A stretch of 64,000 nucleotides of DNA from Parietichytrium sp. I65-24A (lineage: Eukaryota > Sar > Bigyra > Thraustochytrida > Thraustochytriidae), in assembly GCA_012862575.1 (NCBI GenBank), contig BLSF01000017.1, forward strand, positions 62,001-126,000. Reading direction: 5' to 3'. The notes under the pieces are model-generated. The model had not been told where the DNA came from and did not search any database. It was given only the letters and a program-made list of their open reading frames with translations. Numbering within the stretch: the first letter of the stretch is position 1; each line of letters starts with the position of its first letter. Positions 22,374-33,890 of the stretch are shown here, piece by piece. The translations under genes were made by a program, and so were the position numbers.

Positions 22374-25051
22374 ATGGGTGGCGGCGCTTCCAAGTCTGGC
22401 AAGTCCAGAGTTTCCCTCGACGGCAGTGTCGCGGCGGCGACCGATGCATCGGATGCCCCGGTCGGCAATGATGATATTAAACACGTGGAAGAAAAGAAGG
22501 AGGACTCCGCGGAGCCGCGGAGTCCGCGTAAGAGCAAGTTCTCCTCTGCCAAGCTGCAGCAGAATCGAGACGATGAGGTGAAGCGATTCCGAGATAAGCG
22601 AAAGGGATTCGCAGGCTTTCGCGCGGCTCAGATGAATGAAACGGAAGGGTCCGCCATTCACAGCACTCTCAAGGTGGGCACTGAGGGCACCAAGAGCGAG
22701 GAGGACCAGGAGAGAGCAACCGCAAACCTGAAAGACTTTTCCCTCTTTGAGCGCGAGTTCTTATCGGATCTGTTTAGAGGCATGTCTGAGGCCAAGGTGA
22801 AGGCCGGTGAGACGATCTTCGCTGCTGGCAAACCGTTCCCGTACTTTGTTCTTCTCGTGACGGGCAAGATGAAGCTGGGCTCGGAGGAAGTCACCATCGC
22901 CAATCAGGAAGCCCTGCTCTCGACCGTCCCTTGCCGTGCCGCTCTCGTGGCGGAGGAAGATTGCAGGATCTGGGTAATTAGTCGAGTGCAGTACCAGAAA
23001 ATCACGGTCCATGCCCTCAAGGACAAATTAGAAAAGGGCGGTTCTCTACTTGAAAACATCACAGAGATTCCGGGGTTAAAGGAGCTGCCTAGGGAAACCC
23101 GCGAAGCCATCGCGGCAGCATTGAAGCCAATCAACTTTTGCAAGGGCGAATACTTGATGCGCCAAGGCGAGCAGGGGCACACGATGTTCTTTATTGAAGA
23201 GGGAGAGGTTGTCATTAAGCAGAATGGAGGCAAACAGAGCTACGTGAGCACCATGACCGATGCAGAGCGCGAACGAGTGCAACAAGGAATTGTTGCTGTC
23301 CGCGGACGTGGAGAGTACATTGGAGAAGGAGCGCTTCTGGACGATGGCGAGGGCGGCCTCCGAAACGCTTCTGCGATAGCCAACTCGGAGGTTGTTCGCT
23401 GCTTAGCCCTCGGCAGACATGAGTTTCAGGAATACCTTGGGTCCCTTCGAGAGCTATTTGAACACAACCTGTGCTACCGCGTGCTCAAGAGCCTTGATCT
23501 CACGAAAGACCTCGACGACGCGCAGCTCTCGGTTCTGGTTTCTACCCTCGAGGAAGGTGAATACGAACCAGGTGAGTACATCGTGCACCAGGGTGAAGTG
23601 GGAGACATCTTTTACATCGTCAAAGAGGGCACACTAGAGTGCACATTGTTGGAAGACGAAGATGACGAGGAGGCTGAACCAAAGCGCATCGGAACCCTTA
23701 TTTCCGGTGACTACTTTGGAGAGGGCGCTCTTCTCACGAATGCTCCTCGCAGATGCAATGTGTACGCGGTCGGACCGGGCAGAACAAAGGTCTGGGGGCT
23801 CAAGCGCTCCAACTTTGAACAATTTCTCTCTGATGGTCTCAAGCAGAAGCTTGGCGACACATTCCAACACCGCAAAACCGCAAAACAGAGCAGTGAAAAG
23901 CCCACCGTTTTATGGGAGGATATCCAGAAGATTCGTACCCTGGGGAGCGGCTCATACGGGACGGTTGATCTTGTACGAAACCGCGTGACTGGAGAGACCT
24001 ACGCCCTGAAGCGCATTAGAAAGGCAACGGTTGTCGCCAAGAAGCAGCAGAGATTCGTCAAGAATGAGCGCGAACTCCTGGCCGTAACAAGCTCGCCATT
24101 CATCGTGAACTTGATCGGAACGTTCAACAAGGGGGACTCAGTATACATGCTTACAGAAGTGTGCTTGGGCGGAGAGCTGTATTCGCTCATGAAAGACACT
24201 GTGGATGTAAGAAATGAATCGATCGACGACGACGAGCCAATTTGCGGCTGCTTTGAGCTTGCTTCCCAATGCAGGTTCTACACCGCGTGCATAATTCTTG
24301 CGATCGAATACATTCACTCGAAGGGAATTATCCACCGCGATATCAAGCCAGAGAACTTGCTGTTGACAGAATCCGGCTACGTCAAGCTTGCCGACTTCGG
24401 CTTTGCGAAAATGATCCACGATCAGCGCACATATTCTCTGTGTGGTACGCCAGAGTACACTGCCCCGGAGGTGTACAAACGCTCAGGACATTCGAAAGGA
24501 GTAGATTGGTGGTCTCTTGGGGTTATTTTGTATGAGATGGCGTCGGGTTTCTCTCCTTTTCATGTTGTATCGCAAAACTCGTGGGATTGCTACGTGGAAA
24601 TCGCGAAATATTCAAAGTAAGTTTGGAGGCAAGCAAATGCGTGCTGTAGTTCGGATGGGCATATAGTCGTACTGACCTTTTGTTTCTCTTCTTGCACAGG
24701 TTTTACCCTAATATTCAGTTTCCCAGCCTATTTGGCGAAGAGCTCTGTGATCTTCTGCTTCGTTTAATGCACCCTAACCCTGCCAAAAGATATGGTACGC
24801 GAAAGGCAAATGCTTCGCACGTCAAGAGTCATCAGTTTTTCGCCAAAACCAAAAACTACCCATTCGCGCTCGACTGGGAAGGAATCACTAATCAGACATT
24901 CACCCTCGATGAGAAGTTTCGACCTCGTGTCCCAGAGAGCGGTTTAGACGCAAACAATTTTGAATCGTGCGACGATCGTCACGAAGATGACGAGAAATAT
25001 GTCGACGAGTCTATGATGCAATCCGCAGGAGCCTGGGATCAAGATTTTTAA
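22374..25051 (+). CDS. PKG: PKG-type cyclic-nucleotide-dependent protein kinase, two exons (864 aa)
   Basis: This is an AGC kinase with its regulatory domains on the same chain. Exons are 22374-24616 and 24700-25051, with an 83-nt intron (GTAAGT...CACAG). The N-terminus MGGGASK fits an N-myristoylation signal. Three cyclic-nucleotide-binding domains lie at about 125-240, 244-365 and 370-490. Their phosphate cassettes keep Glu and Arg (E179/R188, E318/R330, E450/R459); the first has QEALL instead of GEALL and the second carries a short insertion. The kinase domain starts near 517, with GSGSYG, K546, HRD 654-656, DFG 674-676 and SLCGTPEY. The C-terminus AWDQDF matches the GWDxDF end typical of PKGs. 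The Thr/Ser that favours cGMP (just after the cassette Arg) is Ala, Asn and Arg in the three domains, so ligand choice is uncertain. It is convergent with the Raf-like kinase. Confidence 0.93.
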
Positions 25052-25366
25052 TGGAAAACGCGCTTATGTTTCATTCCATAAAATATTGTAAGCTTTTTTT
25101 AAAAAAGATAAGAAAAAATAAAACAGAAACTAGACGAATCCGGTGCGTTTTCGAACAAACAAACAAAGAACCCTTGCAAGCTTGCAAGCAATATGGAAGT
25201 CAATCTTTCGGGCGTGATCACACCCAGGTTCTCGATCGGAGACAAATGCAAAAGGTACAGATAAACTCTTTACAGTTGATTAAAATTAGCGCAAGGTACC
25301 ACAAGGTGTTGATAGCTTGGAAAAGGGCTCTTATGGTAAGTAAAGGAGGCGACGACAGCTGCAAGC
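25052..25366. other. Tail-to-tail gap
   Basis: 315 bp between the stops of two kinase genes. A plus-strand AATAAA lies at about 25118, 70 bp after the PKG-type stop. A run of T then A at about 25094-25107 could form an A/T hairpin. Confidence 0.45.
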
Positions 25367-28300
25367 TTAGGAAGACGTACTTAGTGAGCTGTCCACAGAT
25401 GAACTCTTGTCTGCCAGAATCTCTCTCTGCAAGGATTCAACTTGTGCAATGATGTCGATGAATGTAGGCCTCTTGCTGGGCGTGTCAGACCAACACTGTT
25501 GAAGTAATTTTCGGAGCCCGGGGGAGAGACGGGAGTTAAGTTTGGGGCGCATGTTGTTGAAAGCGACCTGACGCATGATGTTGGCGGGGCTCATGCCGGG
25601 ATATGGCTCCTGCCACTCGATGATCTCCCAGACCACGACAGCAAAGCTGTAGACGTCGCTAGGAAAGCCCGACTCTTCGCCTCGCAACACTTCAGGAGCT
25701 GCCCAAAGCGGGCTGCCAACGCTGGTCATGATTTTGCCTTCCTCCTTGATCCTTGAAAGTCCAAAGTCTGCGATTTTTGGCATTCCAGTTGTCATCTAAT
25801 AGCACGTTTGGACTCTTCATATCCCGATGGATGATAGGCGGGTTATTGTTGTGTAGATAATTGAGCCCAAGGGCCATGCCCTCCGTAATCTTGAGAATAA
25901 GCTTGTTATGGGCCAGCGGGTCGGAAGGCTTTGGGTTCGAGTTGTACGTAAAGTACAAACTCCCACGGGTCAACAGTTCCGTAACGAGAACAAGCTTGGG
26001 CGGTTTGGTCCAGGACCCCATGAAGAGCACAATATTTGGATGGCGCATTTTGAGCATCAGGCGACACTCCTTATTAAACTCCTTGAGGACATCTGCTGGA
26101 AGGCCGGAGTTGTGAAACTGTTTGACAGCGACGTGAGTTCCATGATAAACAGCTTCAAAGACCTCTCCGTATGCCCCAGAGCCGATTTTCGGGCCCATGT
26201 TCAGATCATCAGGATTAATTTCAAAACCGCTCTCCTCGAGGTAGTCCTTGGCTGAGCCCTCGAGCTTTGAAATGCGAGGAAAAACAATTTCTTCTTGCCA
26301 ATTCTTGTAGCGCTTTGCCCAGAATTTCGCTGCAATCTTATCCAGGGAGTCGAGAATGGCTGCAAAAGTCGGGCGCTCAGATGGCTCCGCATCCCAGCAT
26401 TGTTTCATGAGCTTGGCCAGATCATTGATGGCACTCTTCTTATCTTGCTCGCTGATTGCCGAAATGATTGACTCGTAGTCTAAATAATCAGATGGCCTCT
26501 TTCCTTCCAGAACAAGAAGGGGAATGGCATCCCTTCCGATCGCGGCAAATGGAAGCGTGCAAGTGATCATTTCAAATATGACCACCCCGTAGGCGTAAAC
26601 ATCGTTCTTCTCGCTCAAAGATTCTTGTCGAATAGACTCTGGTGATGCCCACCCGATTGTGGCAATATGACTTTCCTTTTCTGAATCCTTCTTGGCAGGA
26701 CTCGATGTAGCTGGGGAAATGGCTTCTGCGCCATCATCCTCTTTGGTATTTGGTCCCTCTATTCTGTCGCTACTCGAGGAGTCGTGTGGTACAGAGATAG
26801 GAACTGCAGAACCCCCCAGTTGTAACCCTCCTGCGATCTGCGCAGGTTTCGATAGGGTAAACTGGCTCTTGACGGCTTGGCGAATCTTACTAAAGCCAAA
26901 GTCGCAGACCTTGCATCGCCAGTCGTTGTCAAGTAGTAGATTTAGGCTCTTGAAATCATTGTGTAGAATAGGGTCTTCTAGCATGTGCAAAAAGTTCATG
27001 CCCTTTGCAGCATCAACCAGCATTCTTATTTTCAAGCTCCAGTCCAGCTTAACCTTTTGCAAATGCAGGACATTGTAGACGGAACCACGAGGCATGAGTT
27101 CCATCACCATCATCACCGGAGAGAGGCATGTGCCGATGTACAGTACGATGTTGGGATGTCGAAGTGACGCCATTATCGCAGATTCGACCCCAAAGTCAAT
27201 AATCGCCTTTTGGACTGGAGTTCCATGAATCTTTTTTATAGCAACATCGGTTCCGCGCCATTTGCCGGCCACCACCTCTCCAAAACTCCCTGACCCCAGG
27301 ACTTCACCAATGATGAGATCCGTACGTTTTATTTCATTGCTAGAAATTGAGCCCTCGCCTACCTTTTGCCTGGCATTTGTTGGAGACACCTTGGCTCTGC
27401 CAGCCTCAAACCAGTTTCTCGTAGTTGCATCCACACGAACATCTATGTTTTCAGCGGCGAGGCGTTTTGTGAGCCTGAAATCGCGGCGCAAGGCTAACTC
27501 TGTGATCCGCAAAGAATACGGAAAAGCAATCATGCTGGCAATAAAGCTCAGCGAGTTGAGCTCCATGGCATGGCCGAGCAACCCAACGTAGATAAAGTAG
27601 ACTACGCACTCCGTGGCCAGGGCTAACAAATAGGACATTCTGCTCAAAAGCATTGGAATGAAGACAAGAACATACAATATTCCCACTTCCTCCATCGGTT
27701 CCGGGTCGCATGCTATCTGGCCGCTGCATTGCTCCACATAAGTCGAGGCGATTTTCGCTGTGCAAGAAAGTAATGAGCAGGCGCATAAGAGATAACTGTC
27801 ATTCGGAAGCACTTTGCGCGTTATCTTGCAGAGGCCATCGAGCCTTGAACCATATTTGCCATTTCCTGATATACCTGGGCCTTCGTCGGAAAGCGGGATA
27901 GGGTGCACGGAGCTTTGCCTCAATTTAGTGTACATCTGGATTCGGCTAAAGTACCCAACTGCGCAAATGAGGGTCACAACCTGTCCTGCAGCAAGCTCGA
28001 CTTTCCTCATTGCGGCCTGGACGTCGTCCGCGCTGCCTGCATACGCCCTGTCGACGAGAAGCATTACTTGTGTAAGTGCACCTGCTGCAAAATATGCGCT
28101 CATGACTGAAAAGTTGCGCTTGCTTTCGGAATAGTTTTGAAAATCTCTCTCGATTTCGGTGTTGCTAAACCGAAGCGTGAACGGGTTCATGGAAATATAC
28201 GATCTCAGAATAGTCTCATTCTCCTGTTGCAGCCGGCTTAGTTCGCCGATCTCATTCTCGCCCGTCTCCGGCTGTACCCTCACGGGAGATGTTTGGCTGA

Positions 28301-28397
28301 CGTGGATGGCAGACTTGAACCTTGCGCTCTGTGTCCCGCTCGGGCTTGACAGCAACTTGAGCGAGAAGTTGCTCTTCGTGAAGTCCTCCGCTGCCAT
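25367..28397 (-). CDS. Membrane-anchored Raf-like (TKL) double kinase with a +1 frame break
   Basis: About 1009 aa if read through one frame change. The open frame runs to 28445, but its first codon is GTG; the first ATG is 28397. About six hydrophobic segments lie near residues 100-300. Kinase domain 1 (about 358-690) has GSGSFG, VAIKK and DFG, but HND in place of HRD, plus a ~75-residue S/P-rich insertion between DFGFSK and IATIGWASPE. Kinase domain 2 (about 730-995) has GSGAYG, VAVKQF, HRDMKSPN, DFG and SVGSPLWAAPEVL. Between HRDMKSPNVLLDDNWNAK and IADFG the frame shifts at a run of five A (plus-strand T run 25774-25778), where four would keep it. Since both sides are well conserved, an assembly error in the homopolymer is likeliest; a recently broken gene is possible. 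It is convergent with the PKG-type gene. Confidence 0.85.
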
Positions 28398-31300
28398 TGC
28401 TCCCAGATCCAACGGGCCGCTGCACGTGCATGTACCGCGCTGCACGGGAGGTCTTCCCGACCAAAACGCGTACTTACCGCGACTTCCTTGACCGCCCCAA
28501 GCACCCTTTTCCGGTTCACATCCTGCTCAAAGAGATCCGTTTACAGTCGCAGAGTCATTCATTCATATGATCATCATTGACTTGACCGGACCTCTACTTT
28601 CACCAATCATCGTAAAGATTAATGATTAACAGATCATCACCGGATAGCTTGTTGGCAGTCAGGCAAATCATCATGCCATCGCATAATGCAAACGTTTCGC
28701 AAGGTATAAAGGCTTGATCAATACCGTGCTGCCTGGCACATCTCGAACCCTGCAGGGCACGCAGGGCAGTGGCTGAATGGGCGCAAGTCCCAGCTCATTG
28801 AGAGTGGGAAACCGCTGCGTTTCCTTGAGTGCAAATGGAGTGTTGGCATCTTCCCTGCAAGCGTTGCGATCGCCAACTTTGAGTCAGTCCATTCTGCTCA
28901 AGCGCCGGGCCGGATATCCACATAAAACGTTGCAATTAATTTGTAGTGCTGTACTGCGCCTTTCATCGTTGCTGTCTCTGGCTTTTAAGTTCACCATTCA
29001 TTGCTTCTCAACGCACCCGATCCCAACAGTTCGTATTGTATCCGTTGAATCTCTACCGGTATTTAAGGATTCGAATAGAAGTCCCTCTTGCCAAATTCTG
29101 AATTCTGAATTTTAAGTCTTCTTCTGATCGTGGTCGTACTCTGTGACAAGACCGCGGGGAAGCGTGCTACGATGTGCTATGGCAGCGAGGTGCCGTCCGA
29201 ATGGCGCAAGCCCAACAACGTCTGACTTAAAAGACTCGTCAGCAGTTTCCATGTACACCTTCAAAAACATAAACCCTCCTTCCAATCTATGCTTTCTTGA
29301 CTTCATTTCTTCATGATCTACTGAAATTGGCATAGGAGGTCCTTTAATACGCAGATCCAGGATTAGTGTGGCCATACCCCTGGCAGGCCGGTGAATGTCT
29401 TACCAGACCCGTGCTTCTGTCACGAAGGGGGCAATGTGACATAATAAGTTGAGATGATGGCCGAAATAGCAGTCACAGTGGGGTCTGACGCGTAACAGTG
29501 TGTTACTAAGTATTTCACGTGGCTCAGGCAGATATTTCACCTGTGGTGGCGATCGATCGATCAACTCAAAAAATTTAACAAAAACACAGAGTTCAGAAGA
29601 ATTCATGTCACAGACCAGACCAGACCAAAACAGAAGAATTAAGAAAAAGGATTCGTGCAATCACAGTCAGAACAGGACTGACCGTGAAGATGTGTTGCAC
29701 ACACTCGCTACACTCGCTGGTGATCAATGAAAACTTTTAAACTTGCACGACGATTCTCCTTCTTCAGAGTCCACTTTGTTGTCATGTGCTGAGGTTTCTG
29801 GAACTGCTCTACGCTGCTCTACGCAGCTCTGCCCAGCACTGACTGCTAGTGCGTGCACATGGCTCTACTTTCACTATTGCTCTTTCTGCTCGCAGGATGG
29901 CGCGAGGACTAGGGCGTTAGCTACTTGGGTCCAGAATCCCCCAGCTCCTCCTCCCCAAGCAAGGTCTTTTGCTTCGAAAGACTCGGACGCGGCGCGTAAG
30001 AGCGCGTAATACGCTTTTGCCCAGCCAAACCGCACAAGTTTAGCGCTCCGTTTACTCGAGTGGCCTAGCCGCCGCACGAGAGAGAAGCTCCCGGCGCCGA
30101 GTTGTTCGAACTTGTAAATTTGAGATAGTCTTTTCTTTTGCTTCTCAGTACCGGGGTCTGTCTCAGGCTCTTGGGTGCTGCAGACTTTGTAGACGCGGTG
30201 CTGTCGGCGCGATCACCACAGCCTGCAGAAACTTTCGTCTACGTACTTGCATCTCGCGCAGCACTGTTCCCCCTTGCGCGCGAAAGTGCGTGAATGCTTG
30301 AGAGAATGTGAGAGACTTGAAACTCGGACGAGCAGATTGCAAAACGGCGAGCTAACTAGACCAGAGACATTAAATCATGTGACGTGAGAGTCGCGCAAGG
30401 CTGGGTTGAGCAAGGTGTTGCGCCAATCTACCGAGAGCTCTGTAGTTCTATAGACTAGCTAATCCAGCCAGCCAGCCCGCCACACGCAAGCACAAACACA
30501 ATCTTTTTCTTTTCCTTCGACAGCCTTCTTCTTCTTCTTCTTTGTGCCTTTCGTCTCGCGTCGCGATAGTCGTGGTCAGCTTTCATCCCCTCGAAAGACT
30601 TTCTTTCACAAGCCAGTACCACTACGACAAATGAAAAATGAGGAATGGAAAATGAGACTCGTACTGCACTGTGCTCAGTGCTCCCACACATCCCTAAACA
30701 ACAACGAACATGTAAACTTACAGCCAAAAGAAATGCGGCACGATGAATGGAATTTGAAATGAATAAATGGGATGTATGAATGAAATGTGCTCTTGAAATC
30801 CAGATCCAGAATCAAGTGTTATTCAGGGTTCAGAAAAATGTTTCGATGCATGTTTCATGGACCAGTTGTGCTCGTAGGATCTGCACCAAAAGAAAGAAAG
30901 CCTTTGCACACTGCGTGAAATTCTTCGCGGACTTAGTGATCCCTAGTCCTCACCCAGCACCTCCAGACGGTTGCAAAATCACGTTCCCTCTCATCTTCCA
31001 TACACCTCACTCTCAGACTCAGCAGACCCGACCCAGCACCTTTTTCTCAATCGTTGACAGTGGTCGCTCCTACTAGGTCGGGGGAAAAAGCGTGGGAGAG
31101 AGAGAAAGGTGGAGGAAGTATTTGCAGTTGGTGTTAGTATACTTACGATGTGAAATGAAAGATGAAAGAGGAAGAAAAAGACAGTGCAATGTGAAAATCG
31201 GTAGGGCTGTACTCGATACTAATGATAGTGCTAGTGCTAAACTCCCAGTCGAAACCTACCGAGTCCCCAACGGTGTAATGCGAGAGGGAAGGTTTACATC

Positions 31301-31647
31301 ACGTGCATCACTCATGTCATAGCGTCATTAGTTTGCTTACGGCTAGTTTGGATGTTTTGTTTGTATTTCATTTGAACAAAATAATCTTGCCAATCTCAAT
31401 GTTCATTGAGCATTCATTGAACATTCATGTCAATCAATCAATCAATCAATGGACTATGAGTGAAAGGAAAGGGCTTCACATTCTGGATGTAAGAAGGGCT
31501 CTGTGTGAAAGCGCGGAGATTAGCTAGGGGAGTGCTACCCAATAGAGTAGCAAGGAGGATGTCGGAAAGGAGCGAGCAGCAGATCCCAAACAGGAAGGCA
31601 GATAGATTTGCTCTGCAGTTGAGGAAACGTAGCAGGAAGGAAGAGAA
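28398..31647. other. Head-to-head noncoding region; its distal part belongs to a direct duplication
   Basis: No gene is seen. A TTCTGAATTCTGAATTTT motif lies at about 29095-29113 and a CAAT tetranucleotide tract at about 31434-31455. From about 30129 onwards the sequence recurs, diverged and with gaps, at 33894-34943 in front of the second dehydrogenase copy. Shared blocks include GGCTGGGTTGAGCAAGGTG and the CCACACGCAAGCACAAA / TTTTTCTTTTCCTTCGACAG stretch. Confidence 0.55.
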
Positions 31648-33198
31648 ATGGCAGCCAAAGTTATCTCACAGCGCGAGCTCGAGCAGCACGCAACCCGCGA
31701 GACTGCGTGGATTGTGATCGACGGAGATGTGTACGATGTCTCCCGATTCGCGGGCATGCACCCTGGTGGCGAGGAAGTGCTCCTCGAGTACGCCGGCCAG
31801 GACTGCACAGAGGTTTTCTTTGGGCTCCACAGACACGAGGTTCTCCTCAAGTACAAGCCACGGTTGATGGTGGGCCGCCTTGAGACCGCTGAGGAGCGCA
31901 ACGAGGACAACCGCATCCGGGGACCAGAAGAGCTCAGCGGAGTTCCATACTGCGACCCTCCAGCTTGGCAGGGCGCCTACAGTGCTTACCACACCGAGGC
32001 TCACATTGAGCTGCGCAAGAACGTCCGCAAATGGCTCCACGAGAACATTCGCGAAGAGGCAGAGGCCGGCGAGCTCAGCGGCAAAGCACCAAGCAAGGAA
32101 GTCTTCCTCAAGATGGGAGCTGCTGGACTCCTGGCTGGACGCATTGGACCTGGCAAGCATCTTAACTTGATCGACAACAAGGACATCTTTGGTTTCCCAA
32201 AAGACAAGTTTGACTACTTTGCTGAGGCCGTCCTGCACGAGGAGGTTGGGCGCCTTGCATGCCCAGGCTACGTCGACGGACTTGGCTCCGGTATGTGCAT
32301 CGGTCTCCCGCCAGTCCTTCAGTTCGGACCAAAGTGGATGAAGGAGAAGGTTGGTAAGGAGGTTCTCTCCGGCGAGAAGCGCATCTCGCTTGCTATCACT
32401 GAGGCCTTCGCTGGATCTGACGTCGCTGGCATCAAGACCACCGCCAAGAAGACTCCAGACGGCCGATTCTTTATCGTCAGTGGAACCAAGAAGTGGATCA
32501 CTAACGGACACGACTCCGACTACTTTTCTACTCTGGTGCGCACCGAGAATGGTCTCACCATGCTCTTGATCGAGCGCGGCGAGGGCGTCGAGACCAAGAA
32601 GATCAAGACCGCCTACTCCCCTTCAGCTGGAACCGCATACATCACCTTTGAGAACGTCAAGGTCCCAGTAGAGAACATCATCGGCCAGGAAGACTCTGGA
32701 TTCATGGTCACCATGTACAACTTTAACCACGAGCGTTGGATGATCATCGCGTACATCATTTCTGGTGCGCGTGGAGTTCTTGAAGAGTGCTTCAAGTGGG
32801 CAAACCAGCGCACTACCTTTGGCAAGCCATTGATTCAGCAACCTGTAATTCGCCAAAAACTCGCTGCTATGGTAGCCAAGGTAGAGAGCTGCTACAGCTG
32901 GTTCGAGGCTCTCACCTACCAGATGACCCAGATGCCATACAACCAGCAGTCGCTCAAGCTTGCGGGAACGATGTCTCTGCTCAAGTACCAGGCCACCCGT
33001 TGTGCATACGAAATTAGTGACGACGCCATCCAGATCTTTGGAGGTCGCGCGATCACTGACTCTGGTATGGGCAAGTACGTGCAGCGCTTCATGTGCACCA
33101 ACAAGTTCGCTGCAATCCTCGGAGGTTCCGAGGAGATCATGGCTGACTTGGGTATCAAGATGGCTGCCAAGAACATCCCACCAACTGCCAAGCTCTGA
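31648..33198 (+). CDS. Cytochrome b5 - acyl-CoA dehydrogenase fusion, copy 1 (516 aa)
   Basis: A flavoprotein acyl-CoA dehydrogenase with an N-terminal cytochrome b5 domain. The b5 part is residues 1-80, with heme motif HPGG (H38) and the second ligand in LHRHE (H61 or H63). The dehydrogenase part runs from about 115 to 505, with AITEAFAGSD, KKWITNG, RTTFGKPL, QIFGGRAITDSG and GGSEEIM. The position of the catalytic Glu in MCAD-type enzymes is Gly here, but E362 in NHERW lies on the helix that carries the base in isovaleryl- and long-chain enzymes, so it is the likely base. The last three residues, AKL, are a PTS1 peroxisomal signal. The same fusion is known in fungi. Role by inference: alpha,beta-oxidation of an acyl-CoA in the peroxisome, with b5 possibly passing electrons. 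Confidence 0.93.
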   Translation: MAAKVISQRELEQHATRETAWIVIDGDVYDVSRFAGMHPGGEEVLLEYAGQDCTEVFFGLHRHEVLLKYKPRLMVGRLETAEERNEDNRIRGPEELSGVPYCDPPAWQGAYSAYHTEAHIELRKNVRKWLHENIREEAEAGELSGKAPSKEVFLKMGAAGLLAGRIGPGKHLNLIDNKDIFGFPKDKFDYFAEAVLHEEVGRLACPGYVDGLGSGMCIGLPPVLQFGPKWMKEKVGKEVLSGEKRISLAITEAFAGSDVAGIKTTAKKTPDGRFFIVSGTKKWITNGHDSDYFSTLVRTENGLTMLLIERGEGVETKKIKTAYSPSAGTAYITFENVKVPVENIIGQEDSGFMVTMYNFNHERWMIIAYIISGARGVLEECFKWANQRTTFGKPLIQQPVIRQKLAAMVAKVESCYSWFEALTYQMTQMPYNQQSLKLAGTMSLLKYQATRCAYEISDDAIQIFGGRAITDSGMGKYVQRFMCTNKFAAILGGSEEIMADLGIKMAAKNIPPTAKL

Positions 33199-33395
33199 TT
33201 TATTTATTCATGCATTATTTGTTGTCATCACCTTTTAAATTAAATCTCAATATTTAGTCATTGTCGCCTGCACATTGTCTCTTTTGATCGCGAAAGCTCG
33301 AGATAGAATCTTCGTCGTGCTCTTTTCCACGGTGCGACAGTGACAGTGCCACGGAGTACACCAGCCGAAACGGATACTATCATCATTGTCGCTAT

Positions 33396-33890
33396 ATGAT
33401 CACTAGGAATCGACCTTTACTCTCGACGCGCGACTTGGCCATGCGCACAGAGAGCCAATGCGCGGCCGAGGGTTCCGCTCGGAACGCTTAATAACGGGCT
33501 TGCACACCGAGCAGCAAGCAATACTGGAGAGGGCTTGCGAAGATTCTCTGCCGCACCTTCCCCAAGCACCATAGCCACTGCGATACTATCTTGACGCTGC
33601 AGAGAAGGGGCTGCTGGAGCACCAGCGGAGTGATTATTGCGATGAAGATACCGAGGATTTGGCGTCGACAGACGAGGAGCTGCGGGTTCTGAAGAGACTC
33701 GAGAGAAGGAAAGGCAAATAGTGGCCATGGAGATCAACGACATGTGCTCGGCAGCCCAGAACATCTGTCTCGAAGAGAGGCGTCAGAGGCGTAGCGAGCT
33801 TTCTCGCATCCAGAACGCCATCCGCAACGCCAAGATATTTGTCGAAGCCCGCGAGACGCCATGGATATCAAAGCTGTATGACCTTATTTC
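33396..33890 (+). pseudogene. Truncated duplicate of the PPR gene 5' part
   Basis: This matches the first ~620 bp of the intact PPR gene at 36694. It keeps the ATG (ATGATCACTAGGAATCG) but has several small indels, including a lost T near 33690, and a deletion of about 120 bp near 33713, so no long frame survives. A short in-frame remnant (from about 33727) still encodes EINDMCSAAQ and SELSR-like sequence. It stops at the duplication junction, after TATGACCTTATTT. It was carried along when the dehydrogenase gene was duplicated and is presumably nonfunctional. Confidence 0.85.

Noticed and set aside
28398-28445. 16-residue N-terminal extension of the Raf-like kinase
   Set aside because: It begins at GTG; the first ATG in frame is 28397. 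An upstream coding exon could exist but I see no clear splice evidence.
28735-28775. tRNA-like T-arm (GGGTTCGAG on the minus strand)
   Set aside because: The flanking bases do not form a five-pair stem, and no acceptor or anticodon arm can be drawn.
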